Shown: positions 45,080 to 55,121, counted from the stretch's first letter. The stretch is DNA of 64,000 nt from an uncultured Bacteroidales bacterium (GCA_900314725.1 OMWJ01000008.1:1-64000); one strand, 5' to 3'. Program-made: numbers and translations. Notes: generated by a model not told the origin, from the letters alone.

Positions 45080-46636
45080 ATGAAAACTATGAAAAAAATT
45101 TCTTTTTTGATAATAAGTATAGTTTGTTTTTGTTTTCTTGTTAAAGCACAACCGACACTTACAATCAACGCTGTTGATAGTATCTCTACTTTTAAAGCAA
45201 GACTGAATGCAAACATAAGTAATTTAGGAGGCTGGACTGTTAATGGTAAAGGTTTTATTGTCTCCAAATCACAAAACTTTACCGATGCTATTAAGATAAC
45301 ATCTATTGCAGGAGCAGCCAATACAAATACAAAGTTAGGAGACTTCTATTATTATCCAGGGACAACACCAACTGCAAATAGTAAGCCTTATTTTGAACCG
45401 GGAACAACATATTATGTTAAAGCTTTTGCAAAGAAAGGTTCAGGAAGTAATGCGGATACAGTATTCACTAATGTCGTTTCTTTCACAACCTTAGTAGCAC
45501 AAGGAGGAACTTGTCAAATAGACAGTGTCTCTCATATCAGTTATACTTCTGCTATTGTTTATGGCAAGACAGTCTCTGTCAATGATGCGTGGAAGATAGC
45601 AAAGGCAGGTGTTGTTATTGGAACACAGCCTAATCCAACAGTTTTCAATGGAATAGTTTTAACATCTTCAACGAGCATGACTTCTTTGCCTAAAGCATAT
45701 AGTGTGAATGCGACAGAACTAAGTCAAGGAGTAACATATTATGCACGAGCATGGATTGCTAATCAATATACTAACACTTATTATGACACTACATATTCTG
45801 ATCAGATAACATTTACTACTCTGTGTGCTGTTGATAGTGTTCCTTATAACATAACTTTTGACTCTATAGGCATAACAACCATAGGCGTTAGTTGGACTCC
45901 AAGAGAAGGACAATACTATTTTGACGTTGATTATGGTTTTGCAGGACACGAAGCAGGTGAAGGGACTATAGTTCCTTGCGAGGGTTCTCATCTGATGATA
46001 GAGAACTTAGAAGGAGGACGTTCTTATTCTATTTATGTTCGTGCAAGATGTCTGACAAGTTCAGAGGTAGGAGAATGGTCTGCTGTCCGTACCGTTACAA
46101 CACGTCCTTCACTTTGTGCCGATGTTAATGCTGTTCATACAGAAGAGCTTACTCATTCTTTTGCGAAAATAGAATGGACACCAGGTTCAATGAGTCAAAG
46201 TGTTTGGGAAGTAATGTTTGCAAAAGCAAATGAAGCTTACCCAGCAAATCCTTTCACTGTTTATAATACTCCTGTCTATTCTCCTATAGGATTAACTCCT
46301 TCTACTCAATATAAAGTGAAGATACGTGCGGTTTGTGATCCTTATTACAGCGATTGGTCTGATGAGTTTAGATTTACTACTTTGATTATGGGATTAGACG
46401 AGGTAGGCGAAGATGAATACAAAATAAATATCTATCCTAATCCTTCACAGGGAGCGATAAAGTTTGATGTACATAACTTGGTAGTAGAACAAATTGATGT
46501 ATATAATTCATTTGGGGTTAATGTATTTTCATCAAAAGAAGTTCCTGATGAATTAGTGATAAGAGAAAAAGGAATATACTTTGTTAGGATAAACACAAAC
46601 AAAGGCGTTCAAACAGAAAAGATAGTAATAAATTAA
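45080..46636 (+). CDS. Fibronectin type III protein with T9SS sorting domain
   Basis: A 518-residue secreted protein. The signal peptide ends CFLVKAQ near residue 24. Fibronectin type III-like segments lie near 250-345 and 350-435 (ITTIGVSWTPREGQYYFDVD, SIYVRARCLTSSEVGEWS, KVKIRAVCDPYYSDWSDEF). The end, from about 445, is a type A T9SS sorting domain (INIYPNPSQGAIKFDV, EKGIYFVRINT and KIVIN). Like the product of 26339-27802, it should be moved to the cell surface. It probably binds or coats; no enzyme motif is seen. Confidence 0.82.
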   Translation: MKTMKKISFLIISIVCFCFLVKAQPTLTINAVDSISTFKARLNANISNLGGWTVNGKGFIVSKSQNFTDAIKITSIAGAANTNTKLGDFYYYPGTTPTANSKPYFEPGTTYYVKAFAKKGSGSNADTVFTNVVSFTTLVAQGGTCQIDSVSHISYTSAIVYGKTVSVNDAWKIAKAGVVIGTQPNPTVFNGIVLTSSTSMTSLPKAYSVNATELSQGVTYYARAWIANQYTNTYYDTTYSDQITFTTLCAVDSVPYNITFDSIGITTIGVSWTPREGQYYFDVDYGFAGHEAGEGTIVPCEGSHLMIENLEGGRSYSIYVRARCLTSSEVGEWSAVRTVTTRPSLCADVNAVHTEELTHSFAKIEWTPGSMSQSVWEVMFAKANEAYPANPFTVYNTPVYSPIGLTPSTQYKVKIRAVCDPYYSDWSDEFRFTTLIMGLDEVGEDEYKINIYPNPSQGAIKFDVHNLVVEQIDVYNSFGVNVFSSKEVPDELVIREKGIYFVRINTNKGVQTEKIVIN

Positions 46637-46655
46637 AATAAACTTAATAAAGAAG

Positions 46656-48047
46656 ATGAAAAAGGTACTTATTGGTCTGTTTATGCTTTCCTTATGTGCT
46701 GTGTCCATGGCACAAAACGGTAAGGGAGGACTTACTACAGAAGACTTAAATAAAATCAAAGCAGGATACGAAAAAGCAGGTGCTTCTAATAAAGCCCTTA
46801 GTAAGATAGTTGCTAACAATGATATTAAGAAACTTGCAATTAATCCTAATATCAAAGCAAATAGAGACGTTAATTTTTCTAATGTAGTTAAGAACAAAGG
46901 AATCACAGACCAAAAACAGTCCGGTAGATGTTGGATGTTTTCTGGTTTTAATGTTCTTAGAAATAAGATGATTCAAGAATATAACCTTGGAGCATTTGAA
47001 TTGTCAGAGAATTATCTGTTCTTCTATGACCAATTGGAGAAGAGTAATCTGTTTTTGTCTTTGGTGATACAATATAAAGATGAATCGTTGGATAGCAAAT
47101 ACAACGATTGGTTGATGAAGAATGTGTTAAGTGATGGAGGTACTTTCTGTGGAGTTATAGACTTAGTAACAAAGTATGGTGTTGTTCCTTCTACTGTTCA
47201 GCCAGAGACATACAATTCCAACAACACTTCAAGAATAGATAACCTAATCACCCTTAAACTGAAAGAAGATGCACTTATCCTTAGAGAAATGAAAGGTAAG
47301 GCAAAAGATATTGAAGCAAAGAAAATAGAAATGCTTTCAGAGATTTATCGTATGTTGGTTATGGCGTATGGAGAGCCAGTGAAAGAATTTACTTACACAA
47401 TGAGAGATGCTTCAGGTAAAGTTATTTCAACAGAAAACTATACTCCTAAGTCTTTTTATGATAAATACATCGGAATAGATTTAAAGAACAATTATGTTAT
47501 GTTGATGAATGACCCTTCTCGTCCTTTCTATAAATTATATGAAGTAGAGAACGACCGTCATACTATGGATGGAGGCAATTGGAAATATATCAATTTACCT
47601 GCAGAAGATATAAAAAGGATGGCTATTGCTTCCATTAAGGATTCCACGCTTATGTATTTTTCTTGTGATGTAGGCAAGTTCTATGATGGAGAGAGCGGAA
47701 CTTTGGATTTAAACAACTTTGACTATGGCTCAATTTTCGGAGTAACTTTTGGAATGAATAAAAAAGAGAGAATACAGACTCTTGCTTCTGGTTCTACTCA
47801 CGCAATGACTCTTAAAGGAGTTGATTTGGATGAAAACGATAAACCTATAAAGTGGTTGATAGAAAACTCTTGGGGACCAACTGCAGGTTATGAAGGTAAT
47901 CTTATTATGACAGATGAGTGGTTTGATGAATATATGTTCCGTTTGGTTGTAGATAAGAAATATGTTCCTGAGAACATACTTCAGATACTTAAAGGCAAAC
48001 CACAAATGCTTCCACCTTGGGATCCTTTATTCTTAGACGTTGATTAA
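46656..48047 (+). CDS. pepC: Exported C1B aminopeptidase, bleomycin-hydrolase family
   Basis: A 463-residue papain-like aminopeptidase of family C1B. Catalytic parts are Gln86, Cys92 in SGRCWMF, His near 382 (STHAMTLKG) and Asn near 404 (ENSWG). A signal peptide (GLFMLSLCAVSMAQ) shows export, whereas most PepC proteins are cytoplasmic; exported versions are known in Bacteroidales. The C-terminus lacks the extra residues that trim activity in yeast, so the exact specificity is open. It lies 20 nt after the FN3 gene. Confidence 0.9.
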   Translation: MKKVLIGLFMLSLCAVSMAQNGKGGLTTEDLNKIKAGYEKAGASNKALSKIVANNDIKKLAINPNIKANRDVNFSNVVKNKGITDQKQSGRCWMFSGFNVLRNKMIQEYNLGAFELSENYLFFYDQLEKSNLFLSLVIQYKDESLDSKYNDWLMKNVLSDGGTFCGVIDLVTKYGVVPSTVQPETYNSNNTSRIDNLITLKLKEDALILREMKGKAKDIEAKKIEMLSEIYRMLVMAYGEPVKEFTYTMRDASGKVISTENYTPKSFYDKYIGIDLKNNYVMLMNDPSRPFYKLYEVENDRHTMDGGNWKYINLPAEDIKRMAIASIKDSTLMYFSCDVGKFYDGESGTLDLNNFDYGSIFGVTFGMNKKERIQTLASGSTHAMTLKGVDLDENDKPIKWLIENSWGPTAGYEGNLIMTDEWFDEYMFRLVVDKKYVPENILQILKGKPQMLPPWDPLFLDVD

Positions 48048-48066
48048 TTTATTTGCAACAGATTAT

Positions 48067-48765
48067 ATGAATTTTACAAAAAGAGTAATATTTCTACTGA
48101 TTGTCTGTTTGAACATAAGTACTATCTCCTTTGCTCAAACAGATGATGTTGATTTTGATCAACAAAATACGGAAGAGTTAGCGGAAGAAGAGTGGGAAGA
48201 TGATGATGAAATACAGGTTGTAGATGTGGAGAGTGTAGAAAATCAGAATATCGTTGATCAGGTATATGCTTATGTTGATGTAGTACAGGATATATCTCAG
48301 CAAGAAGAGGGAGTAGTTTCTTGGGCATTGTATTCAGATGTATCTGGTTTTGTTGCCTACGCTCCAAACAAGGAGAGGGATATTTTTTTGTTGAAAAGGT
48401 ATGATGTTATAAAAGGATATGACGAAGAAGAGTCAAAGAATTACATATATATAAAGGAATACATTTTTAACAAAAATCAGGCATGGGATTTTATATATGA
48501 AAGAATATATGATAACGAGGGTAAGTTGAAGTATTTTGTTCGTAGATATAATACCTATAATTCTGGTTGTGCAGAGGTAGCGTTTGAGGAGTCTGAATAT
48601 TTCTACAATCCTAATGGTGATTTGGTAAAGAAAACTTATCAGATATATGATTCTCAAAATAATCCTTTAGATATAGACAATTGCTATATGGACAGGGAAG
48701 TGTATGATAAATATATGTTGTTACAAGATTTCTTAAGAACAAATCCTTTACCGCTGGAAGAATAA
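48067..48765 (+). CDS. Exported acidic protein of unknown function
   Basis: A 232-residue protein. I choose the ATG at 48067, since it directly starts a signal peptide (FTKRVIFLLIVCLNIST to SFAQ); an earlier TTG would overlap pepC. An acidic stretch (EELAEEEWEDDDE) follows the signal. The rest has strands with KLKYFVRRYNTYNSGCAE and ESEYFYNPNGDLVKKTY, loosely like MORN or RHS-type hairpins. Its stop overlaps the coaX start by one base. I do not recognise the family. Confidence 0.6.
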   Translation: MNFTKRVIFLLIVCLNISTISFAQTDDVDFDQQNTEELAEEEWEDDDEIQVVDVESVENQNIVDQVYAYVDVVQDISQQEEGVVSWALYSDVSGFVAYAPNKERDIFLLKRYDVIKGYDEEESKNYIYIKEYIFNKNQAWDFIYERIYDNEGKLKYFVRRYNTYNSGCAEVAFEESEYFYNPNGDLVKKTYQIYDSQNNPLDIDNCYMDREVYDKYMLLQDFLRTNPLPLEE

Positions 48766-49496
48766 TGATACTCGCCATAGACAGGGGAAATAGTAAAGAT
48801 AAGTTTGCTGTATTTGAAAAAGATAGTCTAATCTTTTCAGATGCGGTTGAGGTTTTTGATGAACTATCCATAAGAAAAGTAATGGATGATTACGCCATTA
48901 CTGATGTTATATTTTCTTCTGTTAAGGATGAACAAAGTGATAAGGCTTTCTTTTCTTTACTTAAAAAAGAGTGTTCAGATTTGAGAGTCCTTGAATTTGA
49001 CAGAACTTTTGCATTACCTTTTATTAATAACTATGAAGATAAACAAACTATCGGTTTGGATCGTTTGGCAGCGATAAGTGGTGCAAGTCTTCTGTTTGGA
49101 AAAAATGTTTTGGTTGTTGATGCTGGTACTTGTATAACTTTTGATTATTTGGACAGTAACAATATTTATCAAGGAGGGAGTATAAGTTTAGGTTTTTATA
49201 CAAAATATAAGGCTTTACATAATTTTACAGCAAATTTGCCGTTAATGAAAGATGTTGTTGTTACGCCTCTATGTGCAAAGACAACAAAGGATTGTATTAT
49301 TTCAGGAGTTGTAAATGGTACAATCTTTGAAGTAGAAGCAACGATAAAAGAATATAAGGATAAGGCAAAAGATTTAAGAGTTGTTTTAACAGGAGGAGAT
49401 GCAAAGTTTTTACAAGAAAATCTTAGCACGACAACACTTTTACAAGAAGATATTGTTTTATATGGACTAAAAAAAATATTAGATATAAATGCATAA
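48765..49496 (+). CDS. coaX: Type III pantothenate kinase
   Basis: First step of coenzyme A synthesis, 243 residues. The ASKHA-fold signatures are ILAIDRGNSKDKFAVF (phosphate 1 loop), TIGLDRLAAISGA and VVDAGTCITFDYLD. It starts in the stop of the previous gene (TAATG). The next gene starts 8 nt before its end. The neighbourhood coaX, outer-membrane protein, TPR protein, lptC is the common one in Bacteroidales. Confidence 0.93.
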   Translation: MILAIDRGNSKDKFAVFEKDSLIFSDAVEVFDELSIRKVMDDYAITDVIFSSVKDEQSDKAFFSLLKKECSDLRVLEFDRTFALPFINNYEDKQTIGLDRLAAISGASLLFGKNVLVVDAGTCITFDYLDSNNIYQGGSISLGFYTKYKALHNFTANLPLMKDVVVTPLCAKTTKDCIISGVVNGTIFEVEATIKEYKDKAKDLRVVLTGGDAKFLQENLSTTTLLQEDIVLYGLKKILDINA

Positions 49497-50796
49497 AAGA
49501 TATAAAATATTAATTCTCGTATTTCTGTGTAGCATAATAGCTTTCACATCAAAAGCTCAATATGATATAAGTTCTCCTTATTCTCAATATGGTATTGGTT
49601 CTACAAATTTATTGGGGAATCAATATAATTCATCTATGGGAGGAATTTCACAAGCAATAAGAAGAAACAACGTAATAAATCTGTTAAATCCTGCATCTTA
49701 TACTGCTATAGATACTCAGTCTTTTGTATTTGATATAGGTTTTTCTATGATGTGGAAGAATGTCTCAACAACAGATTATTCTTCAAAAAGTTTCCTTGCT
49801 TCTATTACAAATATATCTATGGCTTTTCCATTGTGTAAAAGTCTAAAGGTTGCTTTGGCTCTTACTCCTCTTTCAGATATAAGTTATAGTGCATCGGATA
49901 CTATTCTTGCTCATGGAAGTTTTGGTGATGATGATTATATTCCTACAAGGGTTCAAAGTTTTGATGGCAATGGAGGATTGGATAAACTTACCTTTGGTTT
50001 AGCATATCAGCCAACGTTCAATAGATTTCTTTCAAGGTTTTCTATAGGAGTGAATGCTTCATATATATTTGGTAATATTTACAGGAGTAGTCTTTTAAGT
50101 TTTGGTGGAGCAGAGGGATATGTTAATTCAAGAGTGGAGAAGAATTATAATGTTTCTGCTTTTAGTTTTGATATTGGTATGCAGTACTTCCAATCTTTGA
50201 AGAATGGAGATATTCTTTGTGTAGGTGCTACTGTTGGTCTGCCTAATAAATATTCTGCAGATGAAGAATATTTTCGCTACACATATATAAATGAAGATGC
50301 TGCTGCAACTCTGCAAGACACCATACAATATCTGTCAAACGACAGAAAAATAACTATGCCTTATTCTCTTTCGGCAGGTTTATCATATTCACGACCAAAT
50401 AAATTCCTTGTTGGAGTAGATGCTGTCTATACTAAGTGGAGTGATTTTGATTTTGAGAACAATAATATAGCTGAACTAAAAGATAACTTGAAATTAAGTA
50501 TGGGAGGAGAGTTTATTCCTAACCTGTATGGCACGTATTTTGAACAGTTTTCTTATAGGGCAGGAATAAACTACGATAATGGCTACATATATCTTAAAGA
50601 TAAAAGAATAAGTAAATTAGGATTATCTGTAGGACTATCTTTGCCAGTAAAGAAGTTAGGAACAAATATAAATCTTTCATTTGAGTATGGTAAGTTAGGG
50701 ACTACGGATAATGGTTTGATAAAAGAGAGTTATTATAGTTTAGGACTTTCTATTACAGCCAAAGATCGTTGGTTTGTAAAACGTAAATATAGATAA
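49489..50796 (+). CDS. Outer-membrane beta-barrel protein, FadL/OmpP1-like
   Basis: A 435-residue protein with a signal peptide (ILILVFLCSIIAFTSKAQ). It has the early pattern SPYSQYGIGSTNLLGNQYNS and NLLNPASYTAID, as in Bacteroidota proteins placed near the FadL/OmpP1 transport family. The rest shows alternating beta strands rich in Gly, Tyr and Ser, and it ends KRKYR. Co-occurrence with lptC and coaX is conserved. The transported substrate, if any, is unknown. Confidence 0.75.
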   Translation: MHKRYKILILVFLCSIIAFTSKAQYDISSPYSQYGIGSTNLLGNQYNSSMGGISQAIRRNNVINLLNPASYTAIDTQSFVFDIGFSMMWKNVSTTDYSSKSFLASITNISMAFPLCKSLKVALALTPLSDISYSASDTILAHGSFGDDDYIPTRVQSFDGNGGLDKLTFGLAYQPTFNRFLSRFSIGVNASYIFGNIYRSSLLSFGGAEGYVNSRVEKNYNVSAFSFDIGMQYFQSLKNGDILCVGATVGLPNKYSADEEYFRYTYINEDAAATLQDTIQYLSNDRKITMPYSLSAGLSYSRPNKFLVGVDAVYTKWSDFDFENNNIAELKDNLKLSMGGEFIPNLYGTYFEQFSYRAGINYDNGYIYLKDKRISKLGLSVGLSLPVKKLGTNINLSFEYGKLGTTDNGLIKESYYSLGLSITAKDRWFVKRKYR

Positions 50797-50833
50797 TAGA
50801 ATATTAATAAATTAAATACATTACATTACAGAT

Positions 50834-52183
50834 ATGAAGAAGATAACTTTATTTATTGCCGGTCTTACATTTGTGTTTTTAGGCAATGTGGGTTTTGCTC
50901 AAAAGTATGGAGCTACACCAGATGATAGCGTTGAATGTCTTACAAATAATTCTCTTTATGTAGAGTTCTATAAAGCAAAACAGTGGGCTGATGCTTACGA
51001 ACCATGGAAAAAGGTTGTTGAGTTGTGTCCTGCTGCATATAAAAATACCTACGTAAGAGGTAACAATATATTGGCTAATCTCTATGCTTCTGCAACAACA
51101 GTAGAACAAAGAGAGCAATATTTTAATGATATGCTTTGGCTCTGCGATAAAAGAACAGAAGCCTTTGGAGATGAGGCAAATAACATAGCAAGAAAAGCTC
51201 AGCTTTATGCTCAATATAAACAAAATGAAGTAACAACAGTTTATAATCTATATAAGCAGGCTGCTGAAAAAGGAGGTGCAGACCTTGATCAACAATATTG
51301 TGTGCTATACCTTCAAGCTACAATAGATTATCTTAAAGCAATAAAAGCTGACAATGAGCAGATGTCTATTTTGTTTGATGTTTATGATTATGCTTCAGAA
51401 ACTATGGAAGCTTCATTGACTCAAACTTCTAATGATTTAGATGCCGCTACCCAAGTCAATGATACTAAGAAAATGGAGAAACTGCAAAAAGAATTAGACA
51501 ATACTCGTAGTAATATCGCTGCTTTGGAGACATTAATAGAACCATTTGCTTCTTGTGAAAAGATAGTGCCTATATATGAAAATCGTTTCAATAACAATCC
51601 TAACGATATAGATTTGTTGAAAAAGATAACAACAAACTTGGAACGTAAGGGATGTATGAGAGAAGAGTTATTCCTAAAAGCTACTGAAAATCTTCACAAA
51701 CTGCAACCAACTCCAAGAAGTGCTTCTCTTATGGGACAGATGCTTCTTGCAAAAGAACAATATTCAGAGGCTGCAAAATATTTGGAAGAAGCAGAAAAAA
51801 CTGCTCCAGAAATAAGCACTAAGGCAAAAGCTGCTTTAGGTTTAGCACAAGCCTTATTCAAAGCAAAAACTTATTCATCAGCGAGAGAAGCCGCAAGAAG
51901 AGCAATGAATTATGATAAGTCTTTATCAGGCAAAGCTACTCTACTTATTGCAAATATGTATCTTGCAACTCCAGGACAAAATGCAGCTTTTGCAGCATAC
52001 GATGAGGCAGCAAGAGCAAAATCTCTTGACCCTTCAGTAGCAGCGGATGCAAACAGAGTGATGAATGCAGCTCATGGGCGTTTCCCAACTAAAGAAGACT
52101 TGTTCTTTAATGGTGGAAGTGCTGGTGGAAGTGTTGCTGTTGGTGGCTGGATAGGAGGTTCTGCTACAGTAAGAACAAGATAA
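50834..52183 (+). CDS. Exported tetratricopeptide-repeat protein
   Basis: A 449-residue protein with a signal peptide (FIAGLTFVFLGNVGFAQ). Helical repeats suit TPR units, for example YKAKQWADAYEPWKKVVELC, MLLAKEQYSEAAKYLEEAEK and ALFKAKTYSSAREAARRAMN. A coiled-coil stretch lies near residues 200-235. The tail is rich in Gly and Ser and ends ATVRTR. Its stop overlaps the lptC start by one base. It is probably a periplasmic scaffold for envelope assembly; the partner is unknown. Confidence 0.8.
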   Translation: MKKITLFIAGLTFVFLGNVGFAQKYGATPDDSVECLTNNSLYVEFYKAKQWADAYEPWKKVVELCPAAYKNTYVRGNNILANLYASATTVEQREQYFNDMLWLCDKRTEAFGDEANNIARKAQLYAQYKQNEVTTVYNLYKQAAEKGGADLDQQYCVLYLQATIDYLKAIKADNEQMSILFDVYDYASETMEASLTQTSNDLDAATQVNDTKKMEKLQKELDNTRSNIAALETLIEPFASCEKIVPIYENRFNNNPNDIDLLKKITTNLERKGCMREELFLKATENLHKLQPTPRSASLMGQMLLAKEQYSEAAKYLEEAEKTAPEISTKAKAALGLAQALFKAKTYSSAREAARRAMNYDKSLSGKATLLIANMYLATPGQNAAFAAYDEAARAKSLDPSVAADANRVMNAAHGRFPTKEDLFFNGGSAGGSVAVGGWIGGSATVRTR

Positions 52184-52755
52184 TGAGCAATAAACAATAT
52201 ACCAATAAATCAATACGAACATTATACCTTTGTATTCTGTTCGTATTGGTTTTTATTTTTTACTCCTGCAACGAAGATTGGTTTGGAAAAGAAAATAAGG
52301 ATTTCTATACCAAACCAACACAGGTTATGCATGATATTTCTTTATATAAGAGTGATAATGGACAAGTACAAGCCTATCTTACTTCTACCATTGTAGAATC
52401 CTATGGCGGTGATAGTGCAAGAACGATATTTCCAAAAGGAATCAGAGTCTTGTTTTTTAATGATAATATGACAGATAAAGCATTACTTACTGCTAATTAT
52501 GCGATAGATCATCAAGGGTCAGACCTTGTTTATTTGAGGGATTCTGTTCGCATTATCAACTATAACAATAAAGATACGATGTACTGCAAAGACCTTTATT
52601 GGGATAAATCTGCAAAAATAGTCTATTCCAATAACCCGATAAGAAGATATACAGAAAATGGACAAGATTTCGGAGACGGAATGACTGCTAATGAACTTTT
52701 TGATAGTGTTACCATAATAAATCCTCACGGAACACAAATGGTTGATGAAGAATAG
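52183..52755 (+). CDS. lptC: LPS export protein LptC
   Basis: A 190-residue LptC, the bitopic or lipid-anchored periplasmic protein that passes lipopolysaccharide from LptBFG to LptA. The N-terminal hydrophobic segment runs into FYSCNEDW, so it may be a lipoprotein as often in Bacteroidota. The conserved start of the beta-jellyroll is PTQVMHDISLYKSDNGQVQA, with later YCKDLYWDKSAKIVYSN. It overlaps the TPR gene by one base. Confidence 0.88.
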   Translation: MSNKQYTNKSIRTLYLCILFVLVFIFYSCNEDWFGKENKDFYTKPTQVMHDISLYKSDNGQVQAYLTSTIVESYGGDSARTIFPKGIRVLFFNDNMTDKALLTANYAIDHQGSDLVYLRDSVRIINYNNKDTMYCKDLYWDKSAKIVYSNNPIRRYTENGQDFGDGMTANELFDSVTIINPHGTQMVDEE

Positions 52756-52791
52756 AGGGATATTTCCAATCTTAAAACATAAAGATGACTT

Positions 52792-53715
52792 ATGATTGAA
52801 TTACAGAATGCAGACCAATTCATAGAAGATTTTGAAAAAGTATATAAGAAACGTATTGTTCGCATACCTTACACAACAAAAGAAGGTGAAAGAAAAACAC
52901 TTCTTATGTGCAAATGTTTTAAACGTTGGATAGCATTGCCTTATCATTCAGTAGCCATTTTAGAAAATAGAATAACAGACAGAAAGACAGCTCCTTTTAA
53001 ACTTTTTGAAAGTGAGGATGGCAATATAATATCTACAGGCAAGACTCCATGGGAAATACGTGATACTATAGGTCATAGCCAATATATATATTCTGATAAA
53101 ATAAATCCTATACTACATATAGATAGCAAAGAAAATATTTGGGATTTGTTTCCTTCTGATGTAAAAAGGAAGATACGTAAAGCCTATAAGAACGGAATAC
53201 AAATAGAGTATGGCACAAGCAAAAAATTACTCAATAAATTCTATCAGGCATACGCTCTAAGAATGAAAGAAATAGGAGTTATGGCTATGAGTAAGTCTCT
53301 TATTGCTCGCCAAATAAAAACACAACGGACTATTGTTTTTACAGCAACGCTTAACGATAGGGTTATAGGAGGAGCAACGCTCTACAATATGGATGATAAT
53401 TTGTTTGAGAATGTATTGTTTGCTACAATAGGAGAATACAACAGTTATTATACTTCTTACATTCTTCATTATGCTATGATTTGTTTTGTGAAAGAAAAAG
53501 GAGGAAGTAAATATTCTTTTGGACGAAGCACAAGAAATAGCACTGTTCATAACTACAAAAAACATTGGAAAGCACCAGAAAGCGATCTCTATTGGTCTTA
53601 TTCAAAAGCACATAAGAATATAAGAGACAGAAAGATATATTATGCTATCTGGAAGAGATTACCTTACTCTATATCTTCCTTATTTGGGCCTATGTTTTCA
53701 AAATATGTGTATTGA
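52792..53715 (+). CDS. FemAB/GNAT-like acyltransferase
   Basis: A 307-residue protein resembling FemAB-type acetyltransferase proteins of exopolysaccharide or PEP-CTERM systems. The motif FPSDVKRKIRKAYKNGIQIE is the hallmark of the group. A GNAT-like second half has VIGGATLYNMDDNLFENVLF and a final SFGRSTRNSTVHNYKKHW. There is no signal peptide, so it is cytoplasmic. It probably transfers an acyl or aminoacyl group to a cell-surface precursor; the substrate is unknown. Confidence 0.7.
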   Translation: MIELQNADQFIEDFEKVYKKRIVRIPYTTKEGERKTLLMCKCFKRWIALPYHSVAILENRITDRKTAPFKLFESEDGNIISTGKTPWEIRDTIGHSQYIYSDKINPILHIDSKENIWDLFPSDVKRKIRKAYKNGIQIEYGTSKKLLNKFYQAYALRMKEIGVMAMSKSLIARQIKTQRTIVFTATLNDRVIGGATLYNMDDNLFENVLFATIGEYNSYYTSYILHYAMICFVKEKGGSKYSFGRSTRNSTVHNYKKHWKAPESDLYWSYSKAHKNIRDRKIYYAIWKRLPYSISSLFGPMFSKYVY

Positions 53716-53774
53716 TTTTAACAAAATCTCATATATATAATCGCAACAAAATCAGTATTTTAAAATAATACTAA

Positions 53775-53855
53775 AAAAGAGTTGGTTTTCAGAAAAAAAG
53801 ATCAAGTCTTTAGGGTATAAACATCAAGACTTTTTTTCTGAAAACCAACTCTTTT
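53775..53855. terminator. Perfect 26-bp inverted repeat, gene-end element copy 3
   Basis: 53775-53800 and 53830-53855 are perfect inverted complements of 26 bp around a 29-nt loop. The loop carries words also seen in the other gene-end elements (atcaagtctt, gggtataaa, catcaaga). The right arm contains T runs, so both strands could end transcripts. It lies between the FemAB-like gene and exbB; the remaining part of 53716-53983 is AT-rich. Confidence 0.65.
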
Positions 53856-53983
53856 CTGACGAAATCTTCTTTTTATGCAGCAGACTGAAAATTAATGTAA
53901 AAAAATATAGTACTTATAAAATAAATTTTTTGAAACCACGTTTTCTATATTAAATCTAAAAACCTTTAAACAACAAAAAACAA

Positions 53984-54688
53984 ATGTTTTTATCAAGTAT
54001 TTTATTACAAACGGCGACAGCCACAGCAGGTGCAGTAAATTCTTCTGCATCGGAAGTTACAACAGAAAGTATTAATATCTGGGAACTTGCAACCAAGGGA
54101 GGTTGGATAATGATAGTTCTTGCTTTGCTTTCTATTTTCGTTATCTACCTTTTTGTGGAAAGATACATAACTCTTAACAAAGCCTTGAAACAAGATGCTA
54201 CAGTTTTTATGGATAGAGTCAAAGACTGTATTCACAACAATGACCTTCAAGGTGCTAAGAATATATGCGAAGCTAACGATTCTCCTATTGGAAGAATGAT
54301 AGGCAAAGGATTGTCTCGTTTAGGAAGACCTTTGAACGACATCAATCAAGCTGTGGAGAATGTAGGTAAAATGGAGATAGCAAAAATGGAAAGTGGTGTT
54401 TCCATGATAGCAACTATTTCTAATCTTGCTCCTTCTATAGGTTTCTTAGGAACTGTTACAGGTATGGTTAAAGCATTCTTTGATATGGCTCATGCAGGCA
54501 ACAATATAGACATTCAAATGCTTTCAGGTGGTATTTATGAAGCTATGGTTACAACCGTAGGTGGTCTTATTGTCGGTCTTCTTGCTTCTTTCCTTTATAG
54601 TTTGATAGTAGGTAAGATAAACAAGATGGTTTTCATTTTGGAATCTCGCACCATGGAGTTTATGGACTTACTACACGAACCAGCGTAA
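53984..54688 (+). CDS. exbB: TonB-system proton channel protein ExbB/TolQ
   Basis: A 234-residue MotA/TolQ/ExbB family protein with three membrane segments, near residues 38-58 (WIMIVLALLSIFVIYLFVER), 140-165 and 180-205. The conserved stretches are SNLAPSIGFLGTVTGMVKAF and ISGG-like MLSGGIYEAMVTTVGGLIVG. With ExbD and TonB downstream it uses the proton gradient to power outer-membrane transporters. Confidence 0.93.
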   Translation: MFLSSILLQTATATAGAVNSSASEVTTESINIWELATKGGWIMIVLALLSIFVIYLFVERYITLNKALKQDATVFMDRVKDCIHNNDLQGAKNICEANDSPIGRMIGKGLSRLGRPLNDINQAVENVGKMEIAKMESGVSMIATISNLAPSIGFLGTVTGMVKAFFDMAHAGNNIDIQMLSGGIYEAMVTTVGGLIVGLLASFLYSLIVGKINKMVFILESRTMEFMDLLHEPA

Positions 54689-54701
54689 AACGAATAGCCT
54701 T

Positions 54702-55121
54702 ATGTTAGAGAGTAGAAACAAAATAAGTCCTTCTTTCAATTCGTCTTCAATGTCGGATTTGGTGTTCTTGTTGCTTATATTTTTCATGCTGACATCAACA
54801 CTTATCAGTCCCAATGCAATAAAGTTGCTTCTGCCTAAGAGTTCCTCAGGACAGACAATGGCAAAACAGAATGTTACAGTCTCCATTGATGCAGAAGAAC
54901 ATTTCTTTGTGGAGAATCAGCCTAAGACATTAAGCGAGTTAGAACCTTTCTTGACACAACTGCTAAGTAATACAAACGAAGGAACGGTTAAGCTGCATTC
55001 TGACAAAACTGTTCAGGTTCAGAGCATAGTACATGTTATAGATGCTGTAAATCATATCAATCAACGTCAAGGAACAAAACATAAAGTAATTCTTGCTACT
55101 CAAGCACCAAATCAAAAGTAA
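54702..55121 (+). CDS. exbD: TonB-system protein ExbD/TolR
   Basis: A 139-residue protein with one N-terminal membrane segment (SDLVFLLLIFFMLTSTL), whose conserved Asp is needed for proton use. The periplasmic domain has VTVSIDAEEHFFVENQPKTL and QSIVHVIDAVNHIN. It begins 13 nt after exbB and ends 2 nt before tonB. Confidence 0.92.
   Translation: MLESRNKISPSFNSSSMSDLVFLLLIFFMLTSTLISPNAIKLLLPKSSSGQTMAKQNVTVSIDAEEHFFVENQPKTLSELEPFLTQLLSNTNEGTVKLHSDKTVQVQSIVHVIDAVNHINQRQGTKHKVILATQAPNQK

Noticed and set aside
53775..53855. Invertible promoter switch
   Set aside because: The 29-nt segment between the arms has no TAnnTTTG element and no recombinase gene is nearby; a terminator explains it better.
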